Positions 8,346 to 18,020 of a stretch of DNA of 64,000 nucleotides are shown here, in pieces. The stretch's first letter is position 1. Each line of letters begins with the position of its first letter. The stretch is from Corynebacterium sp. NML130628. Its GTDB lineage: Bacteria; Actinomycetota; Actinomycetes; Mycobacteriales; Mycobacteriaceae. The notes beneath the pieces are model-generated. The model had not been told where the DNA came from, searched no databases, and saw nothing but the letters and a program-made list of their open reading frames with translations. Made by a program: the position numbers and the translations under genes. The stretch is from positions 1 through 64,000 of the forward strand of contig NZ_MLAL01000011.1 of the NCBI RefSeq assembly GCF_001875665.1. The letters run 5' to 3'.

Positions 8346-9787
8346 GCTGGCTCCTTCCAATCTTCAGGGGTGCTCAGAAGCGGGTCGTGGCCGTTGTGCG
8401 CGGCGGCAACCTTGTCCTCGCGCTTGCCGAACATCTGCTGAATAACCAGCACCATGATCACGATGATGAACGCATCACGGGCGATAATGACGGTGTCGAG
8501 CAGCGCGCCCGGCACTCCCTTTTGGTCCTCGCCCATCATGTGCCACATCAGCACTGGCCAGACCATCATGTCCACCGTCATCCAGGAAAGCAGGAGGCGC
8601 CAATACGGCAGCGCCAGGACTGCGGGCACGATGAACCAGATTGAGTACTGCGGGCTCCACACCTTGTTGAAGAGGAGGAAGAACCCGACGATAAGTACGA
8701 AGAGTTCGGCCACGCGCGGGGTACGCGGCGCTTTGAGCCCGAGGATGAGCACGGTGGCACACCCAGCGAGGAAGAGCACCAGCGTGACTGCGTTCAGGAT
8801 GACGGGGGCCCCTTCACCGCTATCGAAGCCACCCCAGCCGAATACTCGGTTGATCACGGCGTAGATGGTGGTCCACTCCCAGCCGCGGTCCGTGTTGAGG
8901 CGGTTGAACTCGTTCCAGGCTTCCGGGTTGTGCAGGTACACCGGCAGGTTGACCGTGACCCAGGTCAGCGCCGTGGTGGCCACCATCTTCAGGAAGGGCA
9001 CGAAGTCGCGCTTCCTGATTGCCAGCACCAGGTAGGCGCCGAGGATAAACAGCGGCCACAGCTTGAAGGCGGTGCCGGCGCCGATCAGGACGCCTGCCAA
9101 CCAGTACTTCTTGTTGCGCACAGCGAGCATGGCTGCCACGACGAAGAAGATGGATGGGATGTCCCAGTTGGTGAACAGGTGCATGATCAGCAGCGGGGAA
9201 CCGACGACGAGCAGAGTGTCCCAGATGCGGTTGCCTGCAAGCTCCGCCACCATGCGCGCCGTGACCACCCAAATAGCGGCCAGGATGAGCACGGTGACGT
9301 AGAAGTACCAGCCGGACTCCGGCAGGATGCGGGAGACCGCAAAGTAGGTGTTTCGGGAGATGAACGCGCAGAACTGCTGGAACAGACCGGCGAGCACCGG
9401 GTACTCCATGTAGCGCGTCAGGTCCCCCTCTACCCAGGAGAAGTCGTAGACGAAGCCCGGCTGGTCCAGGCCGCGGCCACCGTACAGCGGCAGGATGTCG
9501 TTGTAGCAAAAAGAGGTGTACTGGCGGTTGCCGTCCCAGTTGACCTGCATGATGCCGTTGTCATCCAATTTGCCCATTGCGCAGTTCGACTTCGAGAGCG
9601 CGCCGAGGCCAATGAAGACGTAGGCGAGCGCGAAGATGGTGCGCAGCGGCGTCCAGAACTTGGAACGACCAATTTGGGCGAAGCGCCCCATCGGTCCGCC
9701 GAGGAACTCAACCCATCCGCGGGCGGCGGGTTCGGTGAGGGCTGGCTGCACGCGATCCTTCGGGTCAGGCCAAGTGGTTGCTGTCAT
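8273..9787 (-). CDS. GT87-type membrane glycosyltransferase (Rv0051-like)
   Basis: 504 residues from the ATG at 9787 (preceded by CGGAG; ten bases after the ponA stop). A polytopic membrane protein with about ten hydrophobic helices and a Pro/Ser-rich cytosolic tail, resembling the GT-C fold DUF2029/GT87 family, which transfers sugars (in actinobacteria often mannose or arabinose) from polyprenyl-phosphate donors. The gene order ponA - this gene - rpsF - ssb matches the mycobacterial Rv0050-Rv0054 region, so it is the likely Rv0051 counterpart. Substrate unknown. A TTG 18 bases upstream is possible but less likely. Confidence 0.75.
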   Translation of the reverse strand: MTATTWPDPKDRVQPALTEPAARGWVEFLGGPMGRFAQIGRSKFWTPLRTIFALAYVFIGLGALSKSNCAMGKLDDNGIMQVNWDGNRQYTSFCYNDILPLYGGRGLDQPGFVYDFSWVEGDLTRYMEYPVLAGLFQQFCAFISRNTYFAVSRILPESGWYFYVTVLILAAIWVVTARMVAELAGNRIWDTLLVVGSPLLIMHLFTNWDIPSIFFVVAAMLAVRNKKYWLAGVLIGAGTAFKLWPLFILGAYLVLAIRKRDFVPFLKMVATTALTWVTVNLPVYLHNPEAWNEFNRLNTDRGWEWTTIYAVINRVFGWGGFDSGEGAPVILNAVTLVLFLAGCATVLILGLKAPRTPRVAELFVLIVGFFLLFNKVWSPQYSIWFIVPAVLALPYWRLLLSWMTVDMMVWPVLMWHMMGEDQKGVPGALLDTVIIARDAFIIVIMVLVIQQMFGKREDKVAAAHNGHDPLLSTPEDWKEPAWDPQQLPESPQSQSDSVSSPQLS

Positions 9788-9797
9788 CGTTGCTCCG

Positions 9798-12002
9798 TTA
9801 TCCAAAGATATCGTTTATAACCTGGTCGATTGCGTCCTGTACCGGGTCCGGGGCGGGAGCCGGTGCTGGCGCCGGCGCGGGGGCTGGCGCTGGTGCCGGA
9901 GCCGGCGCTGGTGCGGGTGCGGCCGGCTGGCCGGGGCCCGCCTCGCCTGCTGGGGCGTCTGCGGTGCCGCTCGGTGTCCGCGCAGAATCCGGCGCAGTAC
10001 CGGTCGTCGAATTGCCGGAGAAGCCACCGTAGTAGCCGCCCAGGTTCACGCCGCCCGAGTACGGGTTCACACCCCAGTAGACAGGTGCAGCTTCAGGGAA
10101 GTACTCGAAGTCCTGGCCCTGCAGGAGGGAGTCCAGCACGTTCTTCCAGATCCGGCCCGGGGTGTCGGCGCCGAACATGTTGCCGCCGTAGGAGTTGAAG
10201 ATCGCGGAGGTGTTGTCGGCGGTACCGACCCACACGGCCACCGCAAGCTGCGGCGTCGAACCGACGGTCCACGCGTCCTTGTTCAGGCCGGTGTTGCCAA
10301 GCTGGGCGGTACCGGTCTTCGCCGCGGACGGACGCCCGCCAGCCAACACAGCGTTGGAGTACGGGACGACGGACTGCATCGCCTTGATCACGTTGTCAGC
10401 CACCTGCTGAGAAACGCGACGCTCCGTGTAGCCGGAGTCAAACTCGTAGAGGACCTCGCCGTAGGCGTCGGTGACGCGCTGCACGAAGTGCGTCGGGTGC
10501 GCCAAGCCACGGTTGGTCAGCGTGGACACGGCGGTGGCCATGTCGAGGACGCGGGACTGGTATTGGCCCAGCACTATGCCCTCGTAGGGCTGGCCGCCGT
10601 TTTCACGCAGCGTCACCGGGATTCCCGGGATGGAGCGGGCCACGCCGAGGGCGTGCGCCATATCAGCGGTGTCCTGCGTGGTGTTGTCCAGGTCGTCCTG
10701 GATGCGCATGAACGCGGTATTCGAGGAGGTGCGGGTGGCGTCCAGCATGGAGATCATGCCTGAGCCGCCGCCGTCCCAGTTGGTCACCACGTGGCCGCCC
10801 GGCAGCGTCACGGGCGTGGCCGAGTACATCGCGTTGAGCGGGATGCCCTGCTGCAGGGCCGCGGCCAGCGCGAAGATCTTGAATGTGGAGCCGGTCTGCA
10901 GGCCGGCGTTGGCGTAGTCCCAGCCGGAGGGGTCGTCGCCACCGTAGTAGGCACGCACCGCGCCCGTCTTCGGGTCGATGGCCACGACGCCGGTGCGGGC
11001 GTCATCCTGCAGGTAGGAGAGCTGCTCGCGCGAGATCCGCTCGACCTCGGACTGCGAGTTCGAGTCAATCGTGGTGGTGATCTTCAGGCCACGGTTGGTC
11101 AGGTCCGACTCGGAGATGCCGATGGTGGCGAGCTCCGTCATCACCTGGTTCTTGATCAGGCCGTTCGGGCCGCTGGCCTCGGTGTAGGCCGAGTAGGTCG
11201 CCGGGTCGCGGGTCTCCGGGTACTGCAGCCCGGCGCGCTTCTCGGGGTCGAGCTTGTTCGTCTCCACAAGCCCGTCCATCACGTAGTTCCAGCGGGCCTT
11301 CGCCCCGTCCGGGTTGGTCCACGGGTCGAGCTGGCTCGGCAGCTGGATGGAGGAGGCGAGCACGCCGCCCTCTTCCAGCGTCAGCTCGCTGGCTGGCTTA
11401 TCGAAGAAGGCATGCGCCGCCGCCTCGATGCCGTAGGCGTTGCGCCCGAAGTAGACGGTGTTGAGGTAGGCGTTGAGGATCTCTTCCTTGGTCCAGGAGT
11501 GGGTCATCTTGATGGAGTACACCAGCTCCTTGGCCTTGCGCTCGTAGGAGTGCTCGTTGCCCACCAGGGCGTTCTTCACGTACTGCTGGGTGATCGTGGA
11601 GCCGCCACCAGCGGAGGTGTTGCCGGTGACCTGGCCGATCACGGCGCGGCCGAAGCCGGTGAAGGAGAAGCCGGAGTTGTCCCAGAAGTCGCGGTCCTCA
11701 GCGGCGAGGACTGCGTTCTGTACGTCAACGGGCACCTGCTCCAGCGGGATCTGGACGCGGTTGCCCTCCGGCGGCACGATGCGAGCCAGGTCGGTTTTGC
11801 CGTCGTTAAAGTAGAGGTTTGAGATCTGCGCCGTTTCGATCTCATGCGGCTCCGGAATGTTCGCCCGCTGGTAGTTCCAAATGAACCACACAGCCGGGAT
11901 GCTGGCCAGTAGCACCAAGAGCAGGAGCATGGCTAGGACCCATTGGCTCGCCCGCGACCGGGACTTGGATGGGGTCTTGGTTTCTTCTTCTACGTTAGTC
12001 AC
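9798..12002 (-). CDS. ponA: Class A penicillin-binding protein (PBP1-type)
   Basis: 734 residues from the GTG at 12002, chosen because AGGGA lies seven bases upstream; a GTG at 12023 is also in frame. Order: short basic cytosolic tail, one membrane helix (about residues 20-42), GT51 transglycosylase with EDRDFW and GGSTITQQ, then transpeptidase with STFK (catalytic S372), an SxN motif, and KTGTA (K562). It polymerises and cross-links peptidoglycan outside the membrane. The C-terminal ~35 residues are an Ala-Pro dipeptide run before a short hydrophobic end. It leads the ponA-GT87-small protein unit. Confidence 0.93.
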   Translation of the reverse strand: MTNVEEETKTPSKSRSRASQWVLAMLLLLVLLASIPAVWFIWNYQRANIPEPHEIETAQISNLYFNDGKTDLARIVPPEGNRVQIPLEQVPVDVQNAVLAAEDRDFWDNSGFSFTGFGRAVIGQVTGNTSAGGGSTITQQYVKNALVGNEHSYERKAKELVYSIKMTHSWTKEEILNAYLNTVYFGRNAYGIEAAAHAFFDKPASELTLEEGGVLASSIQLPSQLDPWTNPDGAKARWNYVMDGLVETNKLDPEKRAGLQYPETRDPATYSAYTEASGPNGLIKNQVMTELATIGISESDLTNRGLKITTTIDSNSQSEVERISREQLSYLQDDARTGVVAIDPKTGAVRAYYGGDDPSGWDYANAGLQTGSTFKIFALAAALQQGIPLNAMYSATPVTLPGGHVVTNWDGGGSGMISMLDATRTSSNTAFMRIQDDLDNTTQDTADMAHALGVARSIPGIPVTLRENGGQPYEGIVLGQYQSRVLDMATAVSTLTNRGLAHPTHFVQRVTDAYGEVLYEFDSGYTERRVSQQVADNVIKAMQSVVPYSNAVLAGGRPSAAKTGTAQLGNTGLNKDAWTVGSTPQLAVAVWVGTADNTSAIFNSYGGNMFGADTPGRIWKNVLDSLLQGQDFEYFPEAAPVYWGVNPYSGGVNLGGYYGGFSGNSTTGTAPDSARTPSGTADAPAGEAGPGQPAAPAPAPAPAPAPAPAPAPAPAPAPDPVQDAIDQVINDIFG

Positions 12003-12065
12003 ACATTGTCCCTGTACGATCACCTACAGAATTGCTACAGCACACACTACCCGTATCCGGCGTTT

Positions 12066-12437
12066 TTACCGCACTGGAGTGGCGGTCCATTCCTGTAGTA
12101 AGTGGTTCCAGTGGCAGTGGGGGCACACTTCCACCTTGTGCACGGTGATGGGGCCGACCTCGCCCACGAGGGTGTCAATCTCGGCTTCGCTGCGCGCGGT
12201 GCCGGTGCGTCGCCCGAGTTTTTCGCTGTACACCCAGCGCACTTCGCGCATGTCACGGTCGCAAATTGGGCAGGTTCTTTTCGACGCCTCTCCGTGATGT
12301 TCTGCGGCGGCGCGGAGGAGGAAGTCGGCGTCGCAAAGCTCTTCTTTGGGAACGAGCCCTGCGTGATAGGCGCGAAGGGTCGCCCGGCGTTGCCACTCGT
12401 GCGAAACTTCGTGCTGATAGGTGAACATCGCCGCCAT
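12066..12437 (-). CDS. DUF5318-like zinc-ribbon protein (Rv0049-like)
   Basis: 123 residues from the ATG at 12437; an ATG at 12428 (MFTYQHEVSHEW) is an alternative, neither having a strong ribosome site. Two CxxC pairs (CPIC and CPHC) about 55 residues apart suggest a zinc ribbon. An actinobacterial family of unknown function found beside ponA1 (Rv0049 in mycobacteria), which agrees with its place here. It is divergent from the MarR gene, with a palindrome-rich region between them. Confidence 0.7.
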   Translation of the reverse strand: MAAMFTYQHEVSHEWQRRATLRAYHAGLVPKEELCDADFLLRAAAEHHGEASKRTCPICDRDMREVRWVYSEKLGRRTGTARSEAEIDTLVGEVGPITVHKVEVCPHCHWNHLLQEWTATPVR

Positions 12438-12458
12438 ACTAGCGCAACAACAAAGTTT

Positions 12459-12497
12459 CCTACACCTATGTATAGAATGATGCATTACACGTGTAGG
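12459..12497. promoter_or_regulatory. Candidate MarR operator
   Basis: A perfect ten-base palindrome TACACGTGTA at 12486-12495, inside a larger inverted pair CCTACAC (12459-12465) / GTGTAGG (12491-12497). It lies between the divergent DUF5318 and marR genes, 40-80 bases upstream of marR. MarR proteins often control themselves through such sites; binding is inferred. Confidence 0.5.
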
Positions 12498-12539
12498 CGT
12501 GGTTTTCTTGTTGGTTTCTTTTGCACAAGGCAGGTCCTT

Positions 12540-12992
12540 ATGGCTGATCGTCCCGACCCGTTGGAGTTGGCACAGCGTGTTCGCCCCGCGATGACGCGTT
12601 TGTATGTCGCGTATTTCCGTAATACGGAACGCTCCGACCTGACTGGGCCACAACTTTCGATCTTGCGTCGCCTTGAGGTGGAGGGGCCGAGCCGCATCAG
12701 CCATATTGCCTCGTCAGAGGGTGTGCGGATGCCGACGGCCTCGAACACCATCAACCAGCTGGAGAAGCGCGGCCTGGTGCACCGCACGCGTTCCGCGGAG
12801 GACCGGCGCGGCGTGCTCGTCGCCCTCACCGACCAGGGGAAACACGAGTTGCAGCGGGTAGGGCAGGAGCGCACGCAGTACCTCGCGGATATGCTCGCCA
12901 CGCTTGACGACGCCTCCCTGCAACAACTGGACGCCGCCACCGACGCAATTATTAATTTGGCGGAAGTCTACGCGAACCCGGAAAGCGAATAG
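12540..12992 (+). CDS. MarR-family transcriptional regulator
   Basis: 150 residues. The winged helix-turn-helix is clear: LTGPQLSILRRLEVEG, recognition region RMPTASNTINQLEKRG, and the wing with the MarR signature DRRGVLVALTDQGK. Start at the ATG at 12540, where the domain begins; the frame is open further upstream but across the divergent promoter region. It probably represses itself and neighbours by binding the palindrome upstream. Ligand unknown (often phenolics or oxidants in this family). The usp gene follows after 11 bases and may be co-transcribed. Confidence 0.88.
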   Translation: MADRPDPLELAQRVRPAMTRLYVAYFRNTERSDLTGPQLSILRRLEVEGPSRISHIASSEGVRMPTASNTINQLEKRGLVHRTRSAEDRRGVLVALTDQGKHELQRVGQERTQYLADMLATLDDASLQQLDAATDAIINLAEVYANPESE

Positions 12993-13003
12993 GCTAGGTC
13001 GGT

Positions 13004-13963
13004 ATGGCGCCACGTTCTTTCTCTTCCGAACTCGCCCAGTCCTTCGCGGCTGAGCGTCCGCTTCGTGTGCTTGTGGGCTGGGACGCATCCAATTCGGAGG
13101 CGATCGAGTTCGCGGCCTGGTTGGGGCGTAGCCTGCCCGTGACGGTGCGGGTGGCGGCCGCGGTGACGGGTTCGTGGACGAAGTCGCTGTCGTCGAAAAA
13201 GTATGACAAGTGGCTGCAGAAACAGAGCGAGACGATCACCGAGAAGGCCACTAAGGCGCTGAAACACGGGCTACCGCGCACCCAGTGGGCTGACCCGGTG
13301 GCGCAGGTGCTGGAGCGGGGCAGCCTAGCCGAGTGCCTCTACGAGATGGCGGACGGTTTCGAGGCCGATATTTTGTTGCTCGGCTCGAAGTCGAAAACAG
13401 CGAAAGGCCGCTTCCTGCCGACCTCCGACGCGGACGAGATGATGCACTCCTCCCCGCTACCGCTGGGGTTGGCGCCGAAGGGCGTGCAGCTTTCGAAGAA
13501 GGGCATCACCCGCGTCACCTATTCGCTGATCGATTCGGGCGCGGTGCGCCCAAGCTTCTCCGGCCTTGCCTACGCCGCCACGCTCGCCTGCCTTCTCGAC
13601 GTCCCCTTGCGCATCATCGCCTTTTCCCCCAGCGAGGGCGGCGGCTTCGACGACCAGGAAGACCAGATGGAGTGGAACGAGGCTGCGCTCGGCCTGCTGG
13701 ACCGCGCGCGCGACTCGGCGTTCTCGGTCGCTGAGAACCTTGGTCCGGAATACACCGAGCGTCTCGACGTCTCCTCCTTCGTCGCCACCGGCAAGGGTTG
13801 GAAGAAGGCAATCGATTCGGTGAAGTGGAAGAAGGGCGACATCCTGTGCCTGGGCTCGAAGCCTTCAGGCCCGCTGAAGCGCGTGTTCGTGGGCACCCGC
13901 GAGGGTGAGTTCATTCGCTTCGCCCCGGTGCCCGTCATCGTGTACCCGCGAGGGGAGCACTAG
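13004..13963 (+). CDS. Universal stress protein, tandem UspA domains
   Basis: 319 residues with two Usp-like halves. The first opens LRVLVGWDASNSEAIEFAAWLGRS; each half ends in a beta-strand plus glycine-rich segment (DILLLGSKSKTAKGRF; DILCLGSKPSGPLKRVFVG). The second half ends VPVIVYPRG. Usp proteins are cytosolic, often bind ATP and accumulate under stress. It starts 11 bases after marR and ends two bases before the next ATG, suggesting one operon. Confidence 0.75.
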   Translation: MAPRSFSSELAQSFAAERPLRVLVGWDASNSEAIEFAAWLGRSLPVTVRVAAAVTGSWTKSLSSKKYDKWLQKQSETITEKATKALKHGLPRTQWADPVAQVLERGSLAECLYEMADGFEADILLLGSKSKTAKGRFLPTSDADEMMHSSPLPLGLAPKGVQLSKKGITRVTYSLIDSGAVRPSFSGLAYAATLACLLDVPLRIIAFSPSEGGGFDDQEDQMEWNEAALGLLDRARDSAFSVAENLGPEYTERLDVSSFVATGKGWKKAIDSVKWKKGDILCLGSKPSGPLKRVFVGTREGEFIRFAPVPVIVYPRGEH

Positions 13964-13965
13964 TC

Positions 13966-14448
13966 ATGGGCGAAGTGTTTGACCACCCCGAAAACGACCT
14001 GCACTCCGGCGCGGACCGTTTTTCCCGCGTCCGCCCGGAGCCTGCCAGCTTCGACGAGCTGGCCTTAGAGCCGGATCCCTTGGAGGTAGCGAAGCGCAAC
14101 AAGGCGTCGACGAAGCAGGCGATCATACTCGCGGTAGTGACCGTGCTGGGCACCCTCCTGTTCGCGTGGGCGCTTGCCGCCGTCGCCCGTGTGCAGGGCG
14201 GCCCGCTGTGCGAGGCCGGGGACGCGACGTGGCTGTGTACCCAGACGTGGCGGACCTGGTGGGCCGTCGTCACTTCGATTCCGCCAGTGGCCGGTTTGCT
14301 CACCTGCGCGGTGTTGATGGTGCGCAAACTCAACCGCTACGAACGCTGGATCCCCTGGATGGGCGTGTTCTGGCTGCCCATCGTGCCGTTCACCATGTGG
14401 TGGCTGACGGTCACGATTGGGATGCTGGCGCTTGATGCGACGCACTAG
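13966..14448 (+). CDS. Membrane protein, three transmembrane helices
   Basis: 160 residues. An acidic N-terminal cytosolic part (residues 1-48) is followed by helices at about 49-70, 95-117 and 128-152. Two cysteines in the first extracytoplasmic loop ([12 protein letters not shown]) may form a disulfide. It begins two bases after the usp stop. Its 3' end overlaps the convergent trhO gene by 38 bases. Family not recognised. Confidence 0.7.
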   Translation: MGEVFDHPENDLHSGADRFSRVRPEPASFDELALEPDPLEVAKRNKASTKQAIILAVVTVLGTLLFAWALAAVARVQGGPLCEAGDATWLCTQTWRTWWAVVTSIPPVAGLLTCAVLMVRKLNRYERWIPWMGVFWLPIVPFTMWWLTVTIGMLALDATH

Positions 14449-15328
14449 CGCTCTCAGCGCAGTCGGCGCAGTACGGGTTCTCCTCCCGGCAGGACGGGCA
14501 GCTTAGGTACTGGTGGCGGCACTCTGGCTCGTTCGCACAGTTATAGAACATGTTCGACGGTGCCCCGCAGTGCACGCAGTGGCCCAACTGCACGTAATCC
14601 GGGTCATTCTCGGGGCCGAACTCGGTATGCATCCGCTTATCGAACACGTACAGCGAGCCCTCCCACAGGCCCGAGTTGCCGTACTTCTCGCCGTAGCGGA
14701 CGATGCCGCCGTCGATCTGGTAGACCTCCTCGAAGCCGCGGTTCTTCATCAGGCTGGACAGGATCTCGCAGCGGATACCGCCGGTGCAATACGAGATGAC
14801 TGGCTTGTCCTTCATCCAGTCGTACTTGCCGCTCTCCAGCTCCTTGATGAAGTCGTGGGTGGTTTCCACGTCCGGGACCACGGCGTTCTTAAACTTGCCG
14901 ATCTCGGCCTCGCGGGCGTTGCGGCCGTCGAAAAACACGACGTCCGGGTTGTTCGCCACCAGCTCGTTGACTTCCTCCGGCTTCAGGTGCGTGCCGCCGC
15001 CGACGACGCCGTGCTCGTCAACCTTCAGCTCGCCCGGCGCGCCGAACGCCACAATCTCCTCGCGCGCCTTGACCGATAGCTTCGGGAAGTCCTCCGCACC
15101 GCCCTCAGACCACTTGAACTCGATGCCGCGGAAGTACTCCTTTGTCTTCTTCACGTAAGTCTTGCAGGCCTTGATGTCGCCGCCGACGGTGCCGTTAATG
15201 CCGTCCTTGGAGATCAGGATGCGGCCGGTCAGCCCCAGTCCCTCGCAGAGGTCGCGCTGCCAGAGGCGCACCGCGTCCGGGTCGGCGATGGGCTGGAACT
15301 TGTAATACAGGAGGATCTTGCTCGTCAT
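14411..15328 (-). CDS. trhO: tRNA uridine(34) hydroxylase TrhO (rhodanese domain, UPF0176)
   Basis: 305 residues from the ATG at 15328. N-terminal acylphosphatase-like domain ([12 protein letters not shown]), central rhodanese domain with active loop YCTGGIRCE, and a C-terminal cysteine-rich zinc region ([23 protein letters not shown]). Family members hydroxylate U34 of tRNA on the way to 5-methoxyuridine. The start lacks a strong ribosome site. It lies ten bases after the start of the previous reading block and opposite the membrane protein gene. Confidence 0.88.
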   Translation of the reverse strand: MTSKILLYYKFQPIADPDAVRLWQRDLCEGLGLTGRILISKDGINGTVGGDIKACKTYVKKTKEYFRGIEFKWSEGGAEDFPKLSVKAREEIVAFGAPGELKVDEHGVVGGGTHLKPEEVNELVANNPDVVFFDGRNAREAEIGKFKNAVVPDVETTHDFIKELESGKYDWMKDKPVISYCTGGIRCEILSSLMKNRGFEEVYQIDGGIVRYGEKYGNSGLWEGSLYVFDKRMHTEFGPENDPDYVQLGHCVHCGAPSNMFYNCANEPECRHQYLSCPSCREENPYCADCAESASASHQAPASQS

Positions 15329-15338
15329 GCCCACGAGT

Positions 15339-16832
15339 CTAGCGCTTGTGGTAGAGGCCCTTCTTCCAGTACTTCGGCTCCGAGGTCACCAGCACGCCGA
15401 GATTGCGGAAGATGCCCTCGTCGACGGAGCCAAGGATGGTGCTGGTGTGCGCGTCGCAGCCACGCAGGCTCTTCAACTGCTCCAGCGCCGCCGCCGCATC
15501 ACTACTTGTCGACGCCGACACCGACAACGCAATGAGCACCTCATCAGTATGCAGCCGCGGGTTCACGGACCCGAGGTGGCGCGTCTTCAGCGTCTGGATC
15601 GGCTCAATGGAATCCGGGGACAGCAGGTGGACGGAATCATCAATGCCAGCGAGCACCTTCAGCGCGTTGAGCAGCACCGCAGCCGACGGCCCCAGCAGGT
15701 CCGTCGTCTTGCCGGTCACGATGGTGCCGTCCGGCAGCTCCAGCGCGGCACCCGGCGATCCGGTCGCCTGTGCGACCTCCAGCGCCGGGGCGACCACCAC
15801 ACGGTCCTGCGGGGTCACCTCCGCCTTGCGCATGATGTTCAGGATCCGGTCGGAGACGGTGTGGTCGGTGTCGTCGCGGCGCTCGTCCACGAGCGTCTTG
15901 TAGTAGCGGCGCACGATCTCCTGCTTCGCCGCGTGACGGCAGGCGGCGTCGTCACTGATGCAGTAGCCGGCCATGTTCACACCCATGTCCGTCGGCGACT
16001 GGTACGGCTCCTCCCCCGTCACCTCGCGCAGCAGCGCCTTCAGCAGCGGGAACACCTCAATGTCGCGGTTGTAGCTGGTGACGGTCTCCCCATAGGCGTC
16101 CAGGTGGTATTGGTCGATCACGTTGATGTCATCAAGGTCGGCCGTCGCCGCCTCGTAGGCCAGGTTCACCGGGTGCGACAGCGGCAGGTTCCAGATGGGG
16201 AACGTCTCAAACTTGGCGTAGCCAGCGTTAATACCGCGCTGGTGCTCGTGGTAAATCTGGCTCAGGCACGTGGCCAGCTTGCCGGAGCCGGGGCCCGGCG
16301 CCGTCATCACGATCAGGTCGCGGGACGTCTCCACGTACTCGTTGCGACCGAAGCCTTCCTCGGACACGATGCGCTGCGTATCGTGCGGGTACCCGGCGAT
16401 CATGTAGTGGCGCGACACCGTCAGCCCCAAACGCTGCAGCCGCTCAATGAACGCCTCCACCAGCGGGTTCTCACCCTCCAGCTGGGTCACCACCACATTC
16501 TCGACGAGGAACCCGCGCTCCCGGAAGACATCCACGAGGCGCAGCACGTCCTCCTCGTAGGAAATCCCGAGGTCAGCGCGCATCTTCTGCCGCACCACGT
16601 CACCCGCGTTGAACGCAATCACGATCTCGACCTCATCCTTGATGCGGTCCAACATCGCAATCTTGTTATCCGGCGTAAACCCCGGCAGCACGCGGGAGGC
16701 ATGATTGTCGTCGAAGAGCTTGCCACCCATCTCTAGGTAGAGCTTTCCCCCAATTGCTTTTCGCCGGGCCGAAATGTGCTCCGACTGCATCGCAATGTAC
16801 TTATCCCGATCAAATCCAACGCTATATGGCAT
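15339..16832 (-). CDS. DUF1846 / UPF0371 family protein
   Basis: 497 residues from the ATG at 16832 ([20 protein letters not shown]). The match to the UPF0371 family is clear over its length: an N-terminal P-loop-like region ([21 protein letters not shown] near residue 190) and a long C-terminal domain. The family is widespread but its function is not established; a nucleotide-dependent role is suggested by the GPGSGK loop. It ends 10 bases upstream of the trhO start, so both may be in one unit. Confidence 0.85.
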   Translation of the reverse strand: MPYSVGFDRDKYIAMQSEHISARRKAIGGKLYLEMGGKLFDDNHASRVLPGFTPDNKIAMLDRIKDEVEIVIAFNAGDVVRQKMRADLGISYEEDVLRLVDVFRERGFLVENVVVTQLEGENPLVEAFIERLQRLGLTVSRHYMIAGYPHDTQRIVSEEGFGRNEYVETSRDLIVMTAPGPGSGKLATCLSQIYHEHQRGINAGYAKFETFPIWNLPLSHPVNLAYEAATADLDDINVIDQYHLDAYGETVTSYNRDIEVFPLLKALLREVTGEEPYQSPTDMGVNMAGYCISDDAACRHAAKQEIVRRYYKTLVDERRDDTDHTVSDRILNIMRKAEVTPQDRVVVAPALEVAQATGSPGAALELPDGTIVTGKTTDLLGPSAAVLLNALKVLAGIDDSVHLLSPDSIEPIQTLKTRHLGSVNPRLHTDEVLIALSVSASTSSDAAAALEQLKSLRGCDAHTSTILGSVDEGIFRNLGVLVTSEPKYWKKGLYHKR

Positions 16833-16917
16833 GGAACCTGAAGTATACCGGCCGCGCGCCTGCATCTCTATTTGTGCACGTTGGTCCCCGGTTTGTTTCG
16901 CGTCGACGCCAATAGGT

Positions 16918-17166
16918 CGAGGGGGTGTGGCGAGTGGGGTTTGTCGCTGGGGTGGGATGTGTCATCTTAACGGCGCTAGGGATTTTGTGAACAAAATTGC
17001 GTGCGACTTAGTTGTTGGCTTGTTCGCTGGCGCGGCGTTCCGGTCGACCTCTTAGCGTCGACCAACGCTGGTCAGCGCGAAATCGGGATTTCGGCGACGA
17101 AAAGCCCAAAAATGCGTGACCTGCATTGGTCGACCGGAGGAGGTCGACCGGAGCGAAAACTGGTGA
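16918..17166. repeat. Family A repeat, copy A1 (full)
   Basis: About 250 bp in the 377 bp gap between the divergent UPF0371 and nei genes. It has the shared order: GTGTGGCG(A/G)GT...GGGGTGGGATGTGTCAT, the core GATTTTGTGAACAAAATTG, then GGTCGACC-rich arms and the tail GGTCGACCGGAGGAGGTCGA. The last ~110 bases form a long imperfect inverted repeat. Copies at 35756 and 37170 line up along the whole length. Confidence 0.8.
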
Positions 17167-17209
17167 GCCCTGTACCTTGGTCCGTGAGATTTAAGGAGTT
17201 ACAGCACCA

Positions 17210-18004
17210 ATGCCCGAAGGCCACGTCATCCACCGCCTCGCCCGCCACCTGAACGACACATTCGCGGGCCAGCCCATCGAGATTTCCTCCCCGCAAGGGC
17301 GTTTCGACGTCACCCCGCTCACCGGCGCCACCCTGAAGGAGGCCCGCGCGGTAGGCAAGCACCTGTTCTTGGAGTTCTCCACGGCGACGGTGCACGTGCA
17401 CCTGGGCCTGATTGGTTCCTTCCGTTTCGAGCCCGCCGAGGACGTGTGGGGGCAGATCCGGCTGCGCCTGGCCAACGAGGACGTGGCCGCGAACCTGCGT
17501 GGTCCGCAGTACTGCCGCTACGTCTCCCCGCCGGAGGAGCAGGCGATCCTGGACCGCAGCGGCGAGGACCCCCTCGACCCGGACGCGGACCCGGAGGCGT
17601 TGTGGGGGCGGGTGCGGGCGTCGCGACGCACGATTGGGTCGCTGATGATGGACCAGAAGTATTTCGCGGGCGTGGGCAATATATATCGTGCGGAGCCGCT
17701 GTTCCGTCTGGGTATTTCCCCGTTCGTGCCGGGCCGGGCGCTGGACCACGAGGAGTTCTTGCGCCTGTGGCAGGACGTGCGCGAGCTGATGGAGTACGGC
17801 GTGGAGCACGGCCGGATCGATACGGTGCGCCCCGAGCACAGTCCCGAGGCGATGGGCAGGCCGCCCCGGAAGGACGACCACGGCGGTGAGGTCTACGTGT
17901 ACCGCCGCGCCGGCGAGCCCTGCTTCGTCTGCGGCACGCCAATCGAGGTGCGCAAGTACGAGGGCCGAAATTTGTTCTGGTGTCCCTCCTGCCAGGCGGA
18001 ATAG
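17210..18004 (+). CDS. nei: Fpg/Nei-family DNA glycosylase (endonuclease VIII-like)
   Basis: 264 residues starting MPEGHVIHRLARHLN: P2 and E3 are the catalytic N-terminus of this family, and the H5 form (PEGH) points to Nei rather than Fpg (PELP). The helix-two-turn-helix region is around KYFAGVGNIYRAE, and a C-terminal zinc finger CxxC-N16-CxxC is present (CFVCGTPI...FWCPSCQ). It removes oxidised bases from DNA and nicks the strand. nnr follows after 16 bases. Confidence 0.92.
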   Translation: MPEGHVIHRLARHLNDTFAGQPIEISSPQGRFDVTPLTGATLKEARAVGKHLFLEFSTATVHVHLGLIGSFRFEPAEDVWGQIRLRLANEDVAANLRGPQYCRYVSPPEEQAILDRSGEDPLDPDADPEALWGRVRASRRTIGSLMMDQKYFAGVGNIYRAEPLFRLGISPFVPGRALDHEEFLRLWQDVRELMEYGVEHGRIDTVRPEHSPEAMGRPPRKDDHGGEVYVYRRAGEPCFVCGTPIEVRKYEGRNLFWCPSCQAE

Positions 18005-18020
18005 GGCGTAGAATGGCGGA

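Noticed and set aside
9840..9945. GC-rich short tandem repeat, possible structural or CRISPR-like repeat
   Set aside because: It encodes the Ala-Pro tail of PonA in frame.
12102..12539. N-terminal extension of the MarR protein
   Set aside because: The region is opposite the DUF5318 gene and contains the divergent promoter; the MarR fold begins at 12540.
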